DNA of 64,000 nucleotides from Wuchereria bancrofti (GCA_005281725.1 SSBO01000008.1:3077680-3141679), one strand, 5' to 3'; positions 1 through 13,458 are shown, numbered from the stretch's first letter. Program-made: numbers and translations. Notes: a model not told the origin generated them from the letters alone.

Positions 1-3000
1 CGACGGACAGCATCACCAGGGGATAACGGAGCACCAAGAGATGATAAAACCTTCTCTACCAGCAATTCTGTCATCTGAAATGAACCAACGTCGTACAACA
101 AAATAACATTAAATCACTCAACAATACCAATTGGAAACGAATAGTGATGGTTACTTTTAAGCATTATCAGAGTATATCTATAAATACCATACTAGTCAAT
201 TTTTTCAAAAGGCCATCGTCAAAACTTAAGCTTACCCAAGCTCTCAGTGGTTGCCATGTTTGTACACGCTGCCGAACATCGCGCAAGATGCGTAGTGTTA
301 TTGCAGCAGACTGTAAGTTCGAGCATCTAACCTGAAATAATAATATTAAGTTGGCAAGAACAACTAATTTACAGTAAGAATTTGAGTGTTTAAAATGTGA
401 TTTAAATGGCAGAAAATTTGCCAAGGCTTCAGTGGGTTTTTAAATTTCCTACTTGAGTGCTAATATTAAATTTTTCATCACAACTTAAGATATAACTAAA
501 TACTCTACACAATTACTTTCCACCAATTAGAATCATATAATGCATACATGCGCTCTTTTCTTGTACAATGAGAACACCTGAAGTTCTATTTAGCATAGAA
601 TTCTGCGCATGTATGGTTCAAGGTATGCACAAAGATTAATGGAAAACATAAACTAGAGCCCTTGTCAAATGTTTTTACCAGAAACAGGTGACAATGACCT
701 TACAAATAGAACCATGCAGGAGCAATTTAAGGGTCGGAAAATTTCCTGTAACTATTATCGAATTTTTATACTATTCAGTGCAATTTAATACGAATCATAA
801 ATTCACTCAATTACAATTCCTTTTTATTTTCCTCTGTTAAATAAAAATTAAAATTTCTTTCAGTCATCAGTTCGAGTGCGCAGTTAACTTACTTTAAACT
901 TACTAGAGATTCATCGCATAATATACCTACCATTTTTTTTCTCCTTGTTGCAATAAAGTTTGCTAGATAATTTTCCAACCCCATTTCAAAAATTACAACA
1001 CATACCTGGAACCATTTGGCGTGTCTCAGTTCAGCCAACGCTTCCAGGCAAGGGACCTTCGGCAGAGGATCCTTTGGCGGTGCACCTTTCGCGCCTGCCG
1101 CTGCCGTAGCTCCATCACCTTCTGATAAAGAAATGAAAGAATAGGAAAGAAAAAACGCATTCAAGCAAATTAACAAACGATGAATATCCCAAAAGTTTTT
1201 AATCTTAAGAGCGCAAATCTCATATCACTCGGAAATTCCATATAGGATATTCATAGTTAAAAGAAAGAACGGGATTCTTTCAGTTTTGTTTCTCTTTCTA
1301 CAAAAATTATCCGAAATTTAATTTGTTTGAAAAATTTTACAATCTTGAAGTCTCTCTTACATGTATTCTTTTTGCTAAATTATATGATGTCATAAATGTC
1401 CCGTTCTGCAAACTGAGTTACCAGAAATTTCCTTCACTTCTCCCAATTTCATGTTAACTTTAAAGCAGAAAAGTAATGAATTATGGTGGTAACTCTGCTT
1501 TCGTTGAATGCGTTAGCTACAAAGATGAGCACACATATCCTTTTATCGATGGTTCCCAAGATCGTTTGCTTAAATCCATTTTAAAAAACTTGAATTTCTT
1601 TTGAAAAAACAGCCAAAATCCTGTATTTCCATTTCAACAATTTTAAATTTAAACTCGAAAGTTCCTGTCCCCACTTTTCATTGCTCCGTTCATTATAAAA
1701 ATTGAGAACCATGTCAATTCATAAAATAAGCTTGATAAAGCAAGCAGATATATGGATACAGCGCCAAATCCAACAATAATAGAGATACCGAGAACGCCAT
1801 TTGAATTTTTAGGGGGAAGTGTTGAAAACTCAAGTATTTTCCGTTTTCAAATCTAATCTAAAGATGATTCCACATAGATAATCAAATAAGTAACTCATCG
1901 TTCGTAGTAATAAATTAAGATTGATTACATCAAAAATAAAGAATTCAAAAAGTAAATTGAAACTGAATCAAGTATTTCTCCCAAATACCTCTAACTCTAC
2001 ACCTCGACAAACAAATCAAGCTGTAGTAGTTGAAAATAAAATGTAAAAAATTAAGTAATAATAAAAATTTCATTATAGTTCAAATGCTAAAAAAATTTGA
2101 GAAAAGTCACAAGCTGAACGATTATATATGTCTATATATTTGTTTATATTTATATGCAAAAACAACCTCCCGCTGCATGTTCTTCACGAAGTAGAACACA
2201 TGTTAGTACAATACGACAAATTATATCCGAACTGGAATGTTTCAACAATAATGCGCTTTCATCTGGTTTTTCAACTACCGTTACCACTTCATTTTCACCT
2301 TTCTAAAAAATAATCAAAAAACTCAATCAAATCCTAAGGAAGAAAGATGCACTAATTCAAAGACTCCAAGCAACAATGTCAAAAGTTTAAAAAATTTTTA
2401 TCACAAATCAACATCCAGTAGTTAGATGTAAAGTAAGAAAACTACAAACCCTAACATCTCACACAATATCATTGTACTGGTGAGACCAAAATTTAAATTT
2501 CTGTAGAACCAGCTTTATCTAGAAATGCCCCCCATTTACTAAATTAAAAACAATTCTTAAAATTGAAGCAAAACCTACCTCTATGACCTGTGGCAACAAT
2601 CTTACTACTTTTGACAGAAGTGTTCGAGTTGGTGGCTGCGAGCAAAGTACAACCAATTGAACCTTTAAACAGAATGATGTATTCATAAAATATAAACTAA
2701 AATCATATGAAGATTAAATGCAATTGGTCCCCTTCACAAATAATTCAGCAGCTGTGATTTGAATGACGCGTCTCCCATATCTCTCCATTTTCTATTTCTT
2801 TTCTATATAAATGAACCTATTAATCTACAAAAGATTAACAGACAATATACCTACCTCTCTGTCAGTTTTCAACAACAAGCCTTTAGCAAGAAGACCAACA
2901 CGCATGACTCCCTTTAGAATACGATCAGGTTGCTGTGTTTCAGTAGAATGTGACGCGATTCCTTCTTCTTGCGATTCTTTTATTTCATTATCGGACTTCT

Positions 3001-6000
3001 TTATCTCTCTACAAAGCAATTTTGACTTAAGAAATTTAACTGCTGGAGTAATGATTTTTTAGGATTCTAAAATAAGGAAACAAAAATAAAATAAACACTT
3101 AAAACATACTCCTGTGCCAAACTGTCCGAAACAGCCTTTAGTGCCTTCTCGGTTACCGAAACGAGTTTTTCAATAGCCGTCAACTGTGATTCTTCTGGAT
3201 AGATCTGCAAAAACACTGATTACCATAACCAGACTTTACTTCAAGTAAACAACAAGCAAAGATCTTTAAGAAGTTCTTACTCATAAAAAACCCTTCCTAA
3301 AACTTCACCTAAAACATTCCGGTCGGTAATTTTGAATGGATCAACATTGTCAAATAATTCAAAATGATCACAGTGTGAAGTCACAGCTCGAACAATATTT
3401 TCATAACTGCATCTGCTTGTTAGCCGCAGTAAGTGATAGTCTCATGTATGCCCAAGTAATCTTATGATTATATTATACCAAATAGTTCCTCTTGAATATT
3501 ACAATTAAAAGGAACTCTTTAAAAAAAAAAAGTAAATAAACAGTAAAACAAACCGAGCGATGTTTAGCCATGACATGCCGATCTTCTACAGTTTCTATGC
3601 GTCTTCCAGGATCCATAACTCCACACCACGGACGCGCTGGTAATGGCATAAGCAGCGGCTGTGGAGCACCTAGTGGACGAGGCCTAAACTAAATCAATCA
3701 AAAGAATCGCAAAGAACTGCATAAGTACTAATCAAGCATTATCTCTCAAAGTTCTACTGTCAGCGCTTTATGAGCTGTCTCAAATGACCATAGGTGATGC
3801 ATAAAAAAAAACCATTAAGACAATATAAAGCGTACGGCATAACATGCATCCGTTGTGCACGCAGCTTGCGTGCTATTTCGTTACGCATTTCACGTGGAAC
3901 TTGGTTTGGTTTCACCTCGACCACTAAATTTGGATTGACTTTCATCTGGAATTCAAGTGTGCCAGTACAAAGTTATTCAATATTTTGTGCTGCTTTATGT
4001 ACATTATGATAATCATTGACATATTTAAGCGAAACTAATGATAAAGTTTACGTAAGTTATGAAATGTTTAAAATAAAACCTTATATTGCAATCGATGTTT
4101 GCGCCCTTTGATGTGAATATTTTTGGCATTTGGATCACTGAATTTACAATCACAAAGTTTGCAACTGTATTGGATCAGCTTACCGGACGCATTCCTTTCT
4201 TCTTCAACGTAATCCTCTCCAACCGGCTGAACCTCTTTTTCAGCAGCCAAAGCAGCCTAGAAATTGGAATGAAGGATTCTAACAAGATCTAACAAAACAT
4301 TTTTCATGAAAATTTATTTTAATCTGTATACTTACGTTGCGCCGCTTTAAAAAGCATTCAAAAGCTACGATTAACTTTGAGCTACGTTATTAACCAACCT
4401 CAACAGCAGCACTTTTTTGGCCCGACGCTTCGATTGCTGCTTCAGCAGCATTCGCAGCTTTCCGTGCTAGTTCTTGAGCTGTACTTTGCAACTTCTCACC
4501 ACCAACAAATTTGACGGTCGGCACACCGATAACCTGCAAGCAATTTACTGCCATAATAATACCAATAAGCGAAACAAAATTTACTACCTCGCTCTCTCAT
4601 ACCTGATCAACACTTTTACTATTCAATCTACCTCCAAAGCAACCATTTTCGTAATAACTACAACTAATTCATTTATCCATAAAATTCCGCTATGGTAAAA
4701 AATGTTCAGAACAAAATTTACGCGTTTCGTTGGTACAGCAGGACCACCAACAGTTGAAATTGGAGTACCACCAGATGGAACTCCTGGTTTGTTCGACTTC
4801 TCACCAGGGGCAAGCACTGTTGGTGTTTCAGCAACTGGTTTTCCCAACTTCTTCATCAGATTTGCAGTCTAAATTTGTATACATTCAGATGACATTATAA
4901 AAAGAAGGGATAAATGAGTTGATTCTAAGCAAATGAAAAGCAAAAAAAATCAAGCATAAAAATGTTAAAGAAGTCAAAGATAGAAAACTTACTTTCTGAT
5001 GTTTACTTCCGCGCACGTGAGATTCATAAGTATCTTTACCAGTGCAAGTGACGTTACATGTTTCACAACGAAATGACACACGTGATTTAGACAGTGTCTG
5101 TCCCTCGCCTTTTTGCATTGCTTCCTTCTTCTTATGTTTTTGTCCATCCATATGTTCTTTGTAGGTCTGCAATAACATCTTTTAAACAATCAGAAAACAA
5201 GTGGCTTCTTTGCTCAACGATACTTCCACAAAGAATTTAAAGTTTTTTTCTCTAATAAAAACCAAAGATCAGACCAAATCACACTATTTACCTGTGCACC
5301 TGCACAACTGATTTTACACACTTCACAGTAGAATTGTTGCATATCAGCAGATCTTCCTTGTCCAAAACGTTTGTTTGAGAAGGTTCCACGACCTACAATA
5401 AATATTTTGATTCTAAAAATGTACTTACGGAGCTTCTGTTTACTCAATCTGCTGTAAACTGGTAACAAATCAAATCAACAAAAGCATCATTTCAACTAGC
5501 AGTTAAAAACTACTAATAAGAAGCTAGGAAACACAGGACAGCTCTATTATTACTCATTCCCATAGTAAAGAAAAGGATTGAAAAGCTGAAATTACTAAGC
5601 ACCTTACTAAATTCCTGAATAAATTGTATTCTGTCGCACTTATCTACCCAATGGGCTTAAAAAATTTGTCGACTATACATATATATATATATAAATTTAT
5701 TTTGCAGTTCATCAAGCTCTTTCTTTTTAACTTCTAAAAATTACTGAAAGAAGCTGCAGGAAACAGCGCGTGAACACAAACCAGAAATTCTGCGAAAAAT
5801 CGGAAATGAAAATTACTCGAAAGATATATCCAAGCTAAGTACCAGTAAAAAATTACAAAAACAATATAATTTTTCTAAAGAAATATTTACATTAATCAAT
5901 TTTCTCGACCACTTTATTTTCAGTCCTTACTTCATAATAACCCACCTCTATTTCCAGTGTATGCACCTCGTCCTGAGACCCCGCTACTACCACCACCGCC

Positions 6001-9000
6001 AGTGATTGCGATATTTGAAGAAGTGATGCCGGAAAACGAACTTGAACCACCGTCATAACCAGTGGTGCTTGATTTTTTCGTAGCCCCCATCCATACATTA
6101 GCAGCACCCGCAGCTTTTGATTGTAGATAACTGCTTGCAGCTGCGTATACTGCTGCGTCATAGCTATTGTAATTTGATGCTGCAACAGAATGTAATTTGT
6201 TAAACGTAATTTTGCTGGCTTATGAAAACTCTGGCGTTAAATTTTTGGATGAACAACGGAATGAAAAATATGAAATATGAACTGAGCTAGCAAATTTCGA
6301 TCTAGATATAAAAAATTGTATTCAGAAAATTTAAACATTCGATTTGCTTCCTTACTTGAAAATTTCTGAAAAATGCTTGAGCTGCTCGTCCCCGTTGCTG
6401 ATGATGTATTAGCCGGCTGACTGGTTACTGCTGTACCAATTCGAGTAACGCCTACATAAGAATTGTTGCTTGTTGAATTTGCCGCAGCCGAAGCAGCGAC
6501 AGCTGCCGCTGCAGCTGTACGCAATGTATTCGTATACTCTACAACAAAAGGTAATTTTAACTTTGAACAGTAAACAGCAAAAATTTTTTTACAGTTACAA
6601 TGATGCAATATTCCTTCCAATGCCTATAAAAATTTCAGAGGCAAAATGATTAAATCTGAAAAATACTCGAGCTGCTCGTTTAAGAAAAAGTCACACTTAC
6701 CTAGTAGTAAGGTTAACAGTACAAATAACAAATGATAAAAAAAGATTTCAAAAATCAGGAACACTAATCCTATAGTCTCAACAAGACCAATAAAAAATCG
6801 CGCAGAATCTCATTTGCGCATATACATAAGTCAAAAATCAAGCAGTTTACTCCATCCATTTCGACCAAATACTCTAAAAAGATGGCAGATGGTGGGAAAA
6901 TGTTCAAAAAAATATAAAAAACAAGCCTGATAATGAAGTGTAGGTACCGCCTGTTGAAGGGACTGAACCGACGGTACTATATGAATCCGTCAGTCGCGTT
7001 GCAGTATGCCCTGGATATGCTGCTGCAGATGCACTTACAACACCAGTTGCTGCTGCAGCTTGCAACTGCAAATTACTGTAGTTCTGCAAATTTTCTCAAT
7101 ATCAGTTTCAGTTTATTAATTTTTTAATTCAGTTTATTAATTTTGAAAAGAAATAAATGAAGATTAACTGAATATAATAAATAAAATATACCACACATCA
7201 GCATCAATATTTAAATTCCTTTAACTAACAATAAAGTTTTCCAGCTGCAATTTCTACCATCCTTCAATCAGGCAACCTCGTACTGTCGCAGAAAAAAAAA
7301 GAACTTCAAAAGTTAGCGAACAATTTTCCAATAAAAAAAAACCCTTACAACCTGCTGCACTTGTTGCTGCTGTTGCTGCTGCAAAGATGCCACAGCCGCC
7401 GCAGTTTGGCCATATTGCGCATACGCCGCTGCAGCAGTAGGATTTGCATACGCAGCGTACGGTGATGCGGTTGGAGCTGCTGCACTTGAAAAACTAAAAA
7501 ATGTCCTGCATTATTATTGCCATTAGCATAAACTGCTGATGAAATTAATGACTTTTTGCAATGACTTCTACATTAAATTATTATAATAAAATGGATTATC
7601 TGATTCCGATACTGTTTTCATGTATAGTTTCGAAAATATTCAAAATTTGATAATTTTTGTATCTGAAAAGATTCTGTGAAGAAAATTCCAAGACTTAACC
7701 ACTTTCCAGATCATTACATAACTGGCCTTACAAAAAAAAAAAATTTAATAATTAGGCCTTTCAAATCTGTAAATTTAATGTTTTGATTTAGTCATTAACA
7801 ATATATGATTCACGCTGACGCTAACAACTGCTACGAGCTAGCCTTAAACCAAGTCACTTCAATCATCTCAAATTGTTTAGGATTACTATTACTTTCGGGA
7901 AATAGAACTTTCGAACGGTTCTTCACCTGGCATAGACACTAGTGGGATTTGTAGCCCCTACAGCAGCACCGAGTGTAGGGGTATGTGGAGTCGGCTGCGA
8001 CTGCACCGTTGCGTTATAAACTGCAGCAGCTGGTGAAGTTGCATATGTTGAATTATAACTTCTGAAAATTGCACTAGCCTAATTATAAAACGAAGAACAA
8101 ATAAGAAATAAATGGTAACAAAAAACAATAAATTAATTTTTTAAAATGTTATCTTTCTTCAAAATCCTTATCTTTCTGAATTTGTTTCAATACCTTAATT
8201 TCTCGGGACACTCACTATTGCTGTTTCCCAAAAAATCCAACTTTTTCAAATTCTTCATATGTTACTAGCCTTCCAAATTATTCATACACAATACTATATA
8301 TAACAACAGAAAATCTCTCATAATTCTTTACTATGATTACGAGAATAAAAATCTCTTAATTGTACTCAGCCAAAAGACTGTCAAATCGAAGAAAAAATTT
8401 AGAAAGTAAGGACAACTCATATCAACTGTAATATCAATTCACCATTCTATCTTCATATTTCCTGATCAGATGACAAAACAAAACAAAGCCATTTCAGGAA
8501 TTACCTTGTACAGAGAGATATTATTACCAGACAAAAAATAAATCAGAAGCATTTTTACTACTTAAAATAGCTATTCTTCTCCTAGATTCAGCAATGTTAG
8601 AACGAAAAAGAGAAGATAAACTTGCCCATATTGGCTCTGACCCGTGAAGCTATACATCCTACAATCACGAATTCTTGAATTTCTCAAAAGCTTCTCTTCT
8701 TTCCCCGAACAAAATCAACAAACCTAAAATCAGGAAAACTTACTGATTTCCATTCGTTTATAAAAATGTTATGGTTAAATACCACTTCCATTTAAAAGTA
8801 CAACGACTAAAATCACTTCTCCCCAAATACTTCCCTCTCATCCATAGAGATTCCTTTAGCAACCCCGTATCCTATACCAAAACTGGACCCCCCCCCCTCC
8901 CTCCTCTTGTTCTAGGCTCACCCAACTAAAACTCAATACTGGCTCGAAAAAATCGATATGTCAACTACCGTAGCTTACCATGACTGCACTTCTTGCAGCC

Positions 9001-9002
9001 AT
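1..9002 (-). CDS. ZFR: ZFR-type zinc-finger RNA-binding protein (C2H2/U1-like fingers plus DZF domain), 3' partial
   Basis: Spliced reading of 20 exons on the minus strand, 5' to 3': 8979-9002, 7927-8078, 7349-7493, 6948-7083 (or from 6927), 6356-6538, 5946-6179, 5292-5392, 4993-5166, 4722-4868, 4399-4533, 4080-4256, 3836-3945, 3554-3683, 3110-3204, 2855-3008, 2575-2662, 2167-2298, 1006-1121, 236-331, 1-74. All phases agree and give about 867 aa before the window edge. The N-terminus is Ala/Gln/Ser/Tyr-rich low complexity. Three U1-like fingers follow: C314/C317/H330/H336, C359/C362/H375/H381 and C509/C512/H525/H531, the last in the block [11 protein letters not shown]...GRKHRLQYK. After a Pro-rich linker comes the DZF domain, with [40 protein letters not shown] and, at the edge, [11 protein letters not shown] proteins bind double-stranded or structured RNA and act in splicing and RNA transport; the DZF domain is a nucleotidyltransferase-like dimerisation fold. 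The last part of the DZF lies off the left edge. The first exon (MAARSAVM) is the least certain: it joins in phase only if exon 2 uses the acceptor at 8079-8080. Confidence 0.93.
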
Positions 9003-9403
9003 AAATCCATCACGTCAAACTCCAACAGATGTAGAACTTTCTTTATGCTCTAACTTCAGCCTGGCGATAAATCACAAGAAATTGCAAGTGCGATATTTTG
9101 AGGTACCTATTCGTTACCACTATTAAGTAAACAAAATATGCTCATATGATAAAAATAAGTTGTATTGCTAATAGGAGAGATAATCATCAAATAAAAATAC
9201 CATAATATGCTGCTAATAAAAAAATGTAAGTAAATGTTACGATATTTCGTGAAGGGAACTTCAAGAAATAATGGAAAATTGATAGTACAAAACAGAAGTA
9301 TTCTCTGTTGTATGAATGTATCATCTGCGCAATAAACTTTTATTTCAATACAATTAACAATCAAATCAAAAACGGTAAAGATTCATAAAATTACAAATCT
9401 CAT

Positions 9404-10401
9404 TTATTTCTTCTCAGCTTTAATTTTTGCTTTCAAAACTCGTGCAACAATTTTCTGCTCTTCAATTAGAAAAGCACGAATAATACGCTCCCGTACGGCT
9501 GCTGCTGAAAGGCAACCACCATAAGCACGCGTTACGGTCTTAAGCCGTTTAGTCATTTTCCGCAGCTGGCGTGGCCTTGCCGGCTTAACCTAAAACATAA
9601 TGGAAATTATTAATTTTCAGCTTCCACTTACATTGCTGAAGTTTTACAATTACGTCAAACTAGTTTAGGACAAACATACAAGAAAGATCTAAAAATGTGT
9701 CCACTCATGAAGTTTTGACTTCTAATTTTTCAGTTAAACATAACATCGCTATATCATATTGTAATGATTTGAAAAGTAAGCAAGAAAATGCGACAATACT
9801 CAATATTCAGAACGTCCCAATTATAATATTGTAAAATTTTCTCAAAATCAACAAGATTTAATGTATTAAATCACTAATACTCAAAAGACACTTACTCCCT
9901 TTAGTTTCACTCCTGTATCGCCACATCGCGCTACAGAACCTTTCTTCTTTCTGTACAAGAAAACTAAACGTCCACCTGGTGTTTTCGATACCTGCAAAAT
10001 ATGTCACTGTTATGATGCAATGATGTCCATAACTTGGATGCTTCAAAAAAATTATTATGCATGGGAACCAATCACTTTAGAAGAGGTCTCTCCTGAGTAC
10101 ATATATGGTAGGAGTTGTAGAGAGCTTTTCCAGAATGAGTTCAGTTGTATGAGACAGATGATGAATGACATCGAAGAAGTAAGTAGTACATATATGAACT
10201 AAGTTTTTTATGGAAAAACGATAATAAGCTCAATTCATTCACGTCTCTTCGCTTCTCTCACTCACTACCCACAAAGCCCAAATGTCTTTGGGATTAGCAG
10301 AGATATTATGTTCTATTTTCCAATTGAGACAAAAATACCTTTGTTTTATTAGATTTGGTGTTATAACAGAGGCGACGTCGGTACGTCAGTCGCTGCGGCA
10401 T
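9404..10401 (-). CDS. rpl-34: 60S ribosomal protein L34 (eL34)
   Basis: Three exons: 10339-10401, 9896-9991 and 9404-9589, joined in phase 0, encode 114 aa, the usual length for eL34. The protein starts [15 protein letters not shown], the family signature. It continues [16 protein letters not shown] and ends with a basic tail containing [16 protein letters not shown] and [10 protein letters not shown], all eL34 hallmarks. It is a structural component of the cytosolic large ribosomal subunit. The start is chosen because an acceptor (ATCATTTTAG on the minus strand, 10411-10420) lies nine nucleotides upstream of the ATG, as expected for spliced-leader addition. An AATAAA overlaps the stop codon (9403-9408) and another lies about 60 nt downstream (9339-9344). 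ZFR follows 0.4 kb downstream on the same strand; the proteasome gene diverges upstream. Confidence 0.97.
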
Positions 10402-10410
10402 TTCTCCAAC

Positions 10411-10420
10411 CTAAAATGAT
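10411..10420 (-). promoter_or_regulatory. Candidate spliced-leader acceptor of rpl-34
   Basis: ATCATTTTAG on the minus strand, nine nucleotides before the ribosomal protein ATG. This would leave a 9-nt native 5' UTR after trans-splicing. Confidence 0.6.
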
Positions 10421-11423
10421 TTAGCTGCCAATAAATGAATTACTGAAATGAGTAACTTCGACGTGAACAGAACACCACTAAATCTATCATTTTGAATGCG
10501 AAAAGTCTCATCAAATTGCCTATACTCACAAATCGTACGTAAAGCATTGCTCACGAATCACGTAACGCTCCCCTCAACAAAAACATCACGCATTACCAAA
10601 CCACACTACACGTAGCGTACACGCAGCGTTGAACGTTGGACATTAGGCCAGATAAAGCTCATCGTGGTACAACCACATCAAGGTTACTATGAAACACTGT
10701 TCCCACTGTCATTGTTAAGCAAGGTGGCAAAAGTTCTTTTCGTTCTGAGCTGTTTTGTTATACATTTATGCAAAACTAGTCAGGAATTACATTAAATCTT
10801 AAAAGATTTAGTCAGAAAATTCTCAAAAAATATGCATTTGAGCAAAAGTTTTAATCCGGAATTGGCAAAGTGACATAGCGAGATTTGAAGAGAGGAATTG
10901 GTAGAATTTTGAGATTTTTGCATTTTTATTTCCATGGTTTTCTGGAGTTGTGGAAAGCTTTTTTTTTTTATTTCCAAGATACAACTCACCTTGGGTATTT
11001 TGATATATTAATTGATTCAAGCGATAGAGCTAATTCTATTTGCTACTTTTCGTTTCATATAAGAAGAGAACTGATGACACATTGTATGTTTTTGTTGTAT
11101 ACAAGGGATGTGCGGAATTCCTGCATGAAACAGGGATGATTTATGAGATTCTTGTCGAAATAGCATTTCCAGAATGTCTTTTAGAATTATTGGTCGGGAT
11201 CGAAAAAATTTATTTGTATTTGTAGTAACAATTAAAAGTACAGAGTCTACGCTGATAAACTTATGGTGGTTTGGAAAATGTGGCTGATAAATAGTTCTGT
11301 GTACTATCCGTGCACATTTTACTCTATCACTTTTAAACTTTCTATTATTTTATAACTAATTATCTGGATAACAAATATTCATGCGATCGAAGTATCATTG
11401 AATTTGGTTCAAATGATATCTGT
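10421..11423. promoter_or_regulatory. Divergent intergenic region between rpl-34 and proteasome beta-4
   Basis: About 1 kb separates the starts of two oppositely transcribed housekeeping genes, so both promoters must lie here or overlap. The rpl-34-proximal part (about 10500-10700) is visibly less A+T-rich than its surroundings and contains repeated ACG/CGT words. No TATA-type element is convincing. Short open frames here have no family match. Confidence 0.5.
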
Positions 11424-11431
11424 TATTTCAG
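11424..11431 (+). promoter_or_regulatory. Candidate spliced-leader acceptor of the proteasome beta-4 gene
   Basis: TATTTCAG followed by GAG and the ATG at 11435. The position and consensus fit trans-splicing and decide the start codon. Confidence 0.6.
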
Positions 11432-11434
11432 GAG

Positions 11435-13458
11435 ATGTCCGGCACGCATTTTTTAATTGGAATATGTACTAAGGATTATGTGATTTTGGCAGCGGATCGT
11501 TCATGCTTTGCACATGGAGCGATTGTTGTCGCCGATAGTAATTTTTTATTTCTTCAAGGAACTTCGTAGGTTTAGATTGCTGTGTCATATTGAGTTTAAT
11601 TTGAAGCGGAAATGAGTGGAGTCGAAATTAGTCTAATGGACTAAAAATAGGACTAAAAAAATTCATGGCGCTTCAAATTCTTAATTGCTTCAGATTGTCA
11701 AGACTGTAAAAAACAGCGCATACTTTAGCCTAACTTAGACAGAAATGATAATGTGTATTCAGATTATTTGTTTGAAAATGATAATGTGTATTCAGATTAT
11801 TTGTTCATGTGTTAAGGTTTTACAGTATGTTATGAGGTTTTATTCGAAAAGTAAACAGTATTTAATGTGCTTGTTAACAGATGAGGAAAAGAAATTTATC
11901 TTGGGTGATAAATTAGCAATGATATGTATTGGTGAAGATGGTGACGTAGCGCAGTTTGGAGATTGGTGTAAACGAAATATTCAACTTTATAAACTTCGAT
12001 ACGGTAAGTGATTTCTGCTAAACAATACACACAGAATATAACATATTGCATTTTTCCTTTTTTTATTTACGTTTTTACGTTTTGGCAACTTATTAATTTG
12101 TTCCGTTATTTGCGCCATAGAATGAGATGTGAGTGCATTTTTATGTGCAATTGACACGTATGCAAATTTTTTTCTTTATGTTTTTACGTTTTGACAACTT
12201 AAATTTAATGTGTTATTTTACAATAATTTTTAATCAGTATTATAAGCAACAATAAGAGCTGGACTTTAAACCAGATTCGAAGTTCAATTCCTATGCTTTT
12301 TTTGCCAGGTTATGAAATGAGTCCACGCTCAAGTCATCACTGGATTCGCCGGAGTATTGCTGAAGCTTTACGAACACAGGACTATTACGTTGTTGATACA
12401 CTGATTGGTGGTTATGACAGCACTGAAAAGAAAGCTTTTCTTGGTTCCGTTGATTATTTGGGCAACGGTATTGTTGACCAGGTTAGTTAGAGTATTGAGT
12501 TTATTTTATAAAACTATATTCGTAGTAGCAGCAGTGTTTGAAAGGCTTATTTTTCCTGAAAAAAATTATGATTTCGCTTTCTCGTTCCTTTATAAATCAA
12601 GTCAATTACTCTTCAGCCTTGTCGATGCTTATTTTGTTACACTTAGCTATCCCTGGAACTGTTAAGTAAAATGTGTATATTACATTTAGTCCGGACTGCT
12701 TTCTTTCATGATCAGAATGTTAATATTTTTAGCCGTATATATTTCGTGGATTCAGTGGACGACTCTGTTATTCAATTCTAGACAAAACATATAGGAGTGG
12801 TTAGTTAGTATGCTCAGTAATTTCTTTATTTATTATGTCCAACTTATCATCAAGATTAGGATATCAGTTTTATTGATGATTTCCTTTTAAGTGTGGTATA
12901 ATTGTGTTCCGTGGAAAAGACGTCTTATTATTATTACTATATTTAGATAGATTATAAATTTTTTCCTTATGAATGAATACTCGCTTATTTTTTACGTAAT
13001 GGAATCGTTTTTCTTGTATTGTACTTTTTTTTAGTTCTTCTAATTCTATGTGAACGATTTTTAATTTTAGTCCACTGATCTGAAATTATTTACTATGTGG
13101 TTTAACAGTGTCTCAAATCTATTGTAATTCTGTTCTTATTTTAGATATGACCGAAGCCGATGGCATCGATTTGCTAAAGAAATGTCTGCATGAATCAAAA
13201 CGCCGTTTCATCGTTAATTTGCCGACGTTTGAAGTAAAGATTTTCGGTTTCTGTTATTTAAAATTGATGTTGAAGTATTTAAGACTTTGGTTCGAATTAA
13301 ATTTAAAATATTATTAAAACCTTGTGAGCATCAAATAAAATCGGAAAAACTTTTATTGTCCCAATTTTTCTCAATTGGGTGGATTTGATTAAATGTTTGT
13401 TCAGGTAATGGTTATCGATAAGAATGGAACACGACAACTGGAGGATATCAAAGTTTAG
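11435..13458 (+). CDS. pbs-4: Proteasome subunit beta type-2 (beta-4 ring position)
   Basis: Six exons: 11435-11537, 11881-12003, 12309-12481, 12733-12799, 13145-13233 and 13405-13458. Phases agree throughout and give 202 aa, matching the roughly 201 aa of PSMB2. Matching blocks are FLIGICTKDYVILAADR at the N-terminus, then CIGEDGDVAQF, NIQLYKLRYGYEMSP, GGYDSTEKKAFLGSVDYLG, LLKKCLHESKRRF and NLPTFEVMVIDKNG. Beta-4 is a non-catalytic ring subunit of the 20S core. As in the family, there is no propeptide and no N-terminal catalytic Thr, so this is not a loss of function. The ATG lies three nucleotides after TTATTTCAG, a clean trans-splice acceptor, which fixes the start. Intron 1 carries a 33-bp tandem duplication. 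The symbol follows the C. elegans name for this subunit, given from memory. Confidence 0.95.
11743..11808. repeat. 33-bp direct tandem duplication in intron 1 of the proteasome gene
   Basis: AAATGATAATGTGTATTCAG and the rest of the unit are repeated at a 33-bp offset. The duplication lies between exons 1 and 2. Confidence 0.9.

Noticed and set aside
11435..11537. Loss of the catalytic Thr in the proteasome subunit as an anomaly
   Set aside because: The beta-4 position is naturally non-catalytic and lacks a propeptide, so this is normal for the family.
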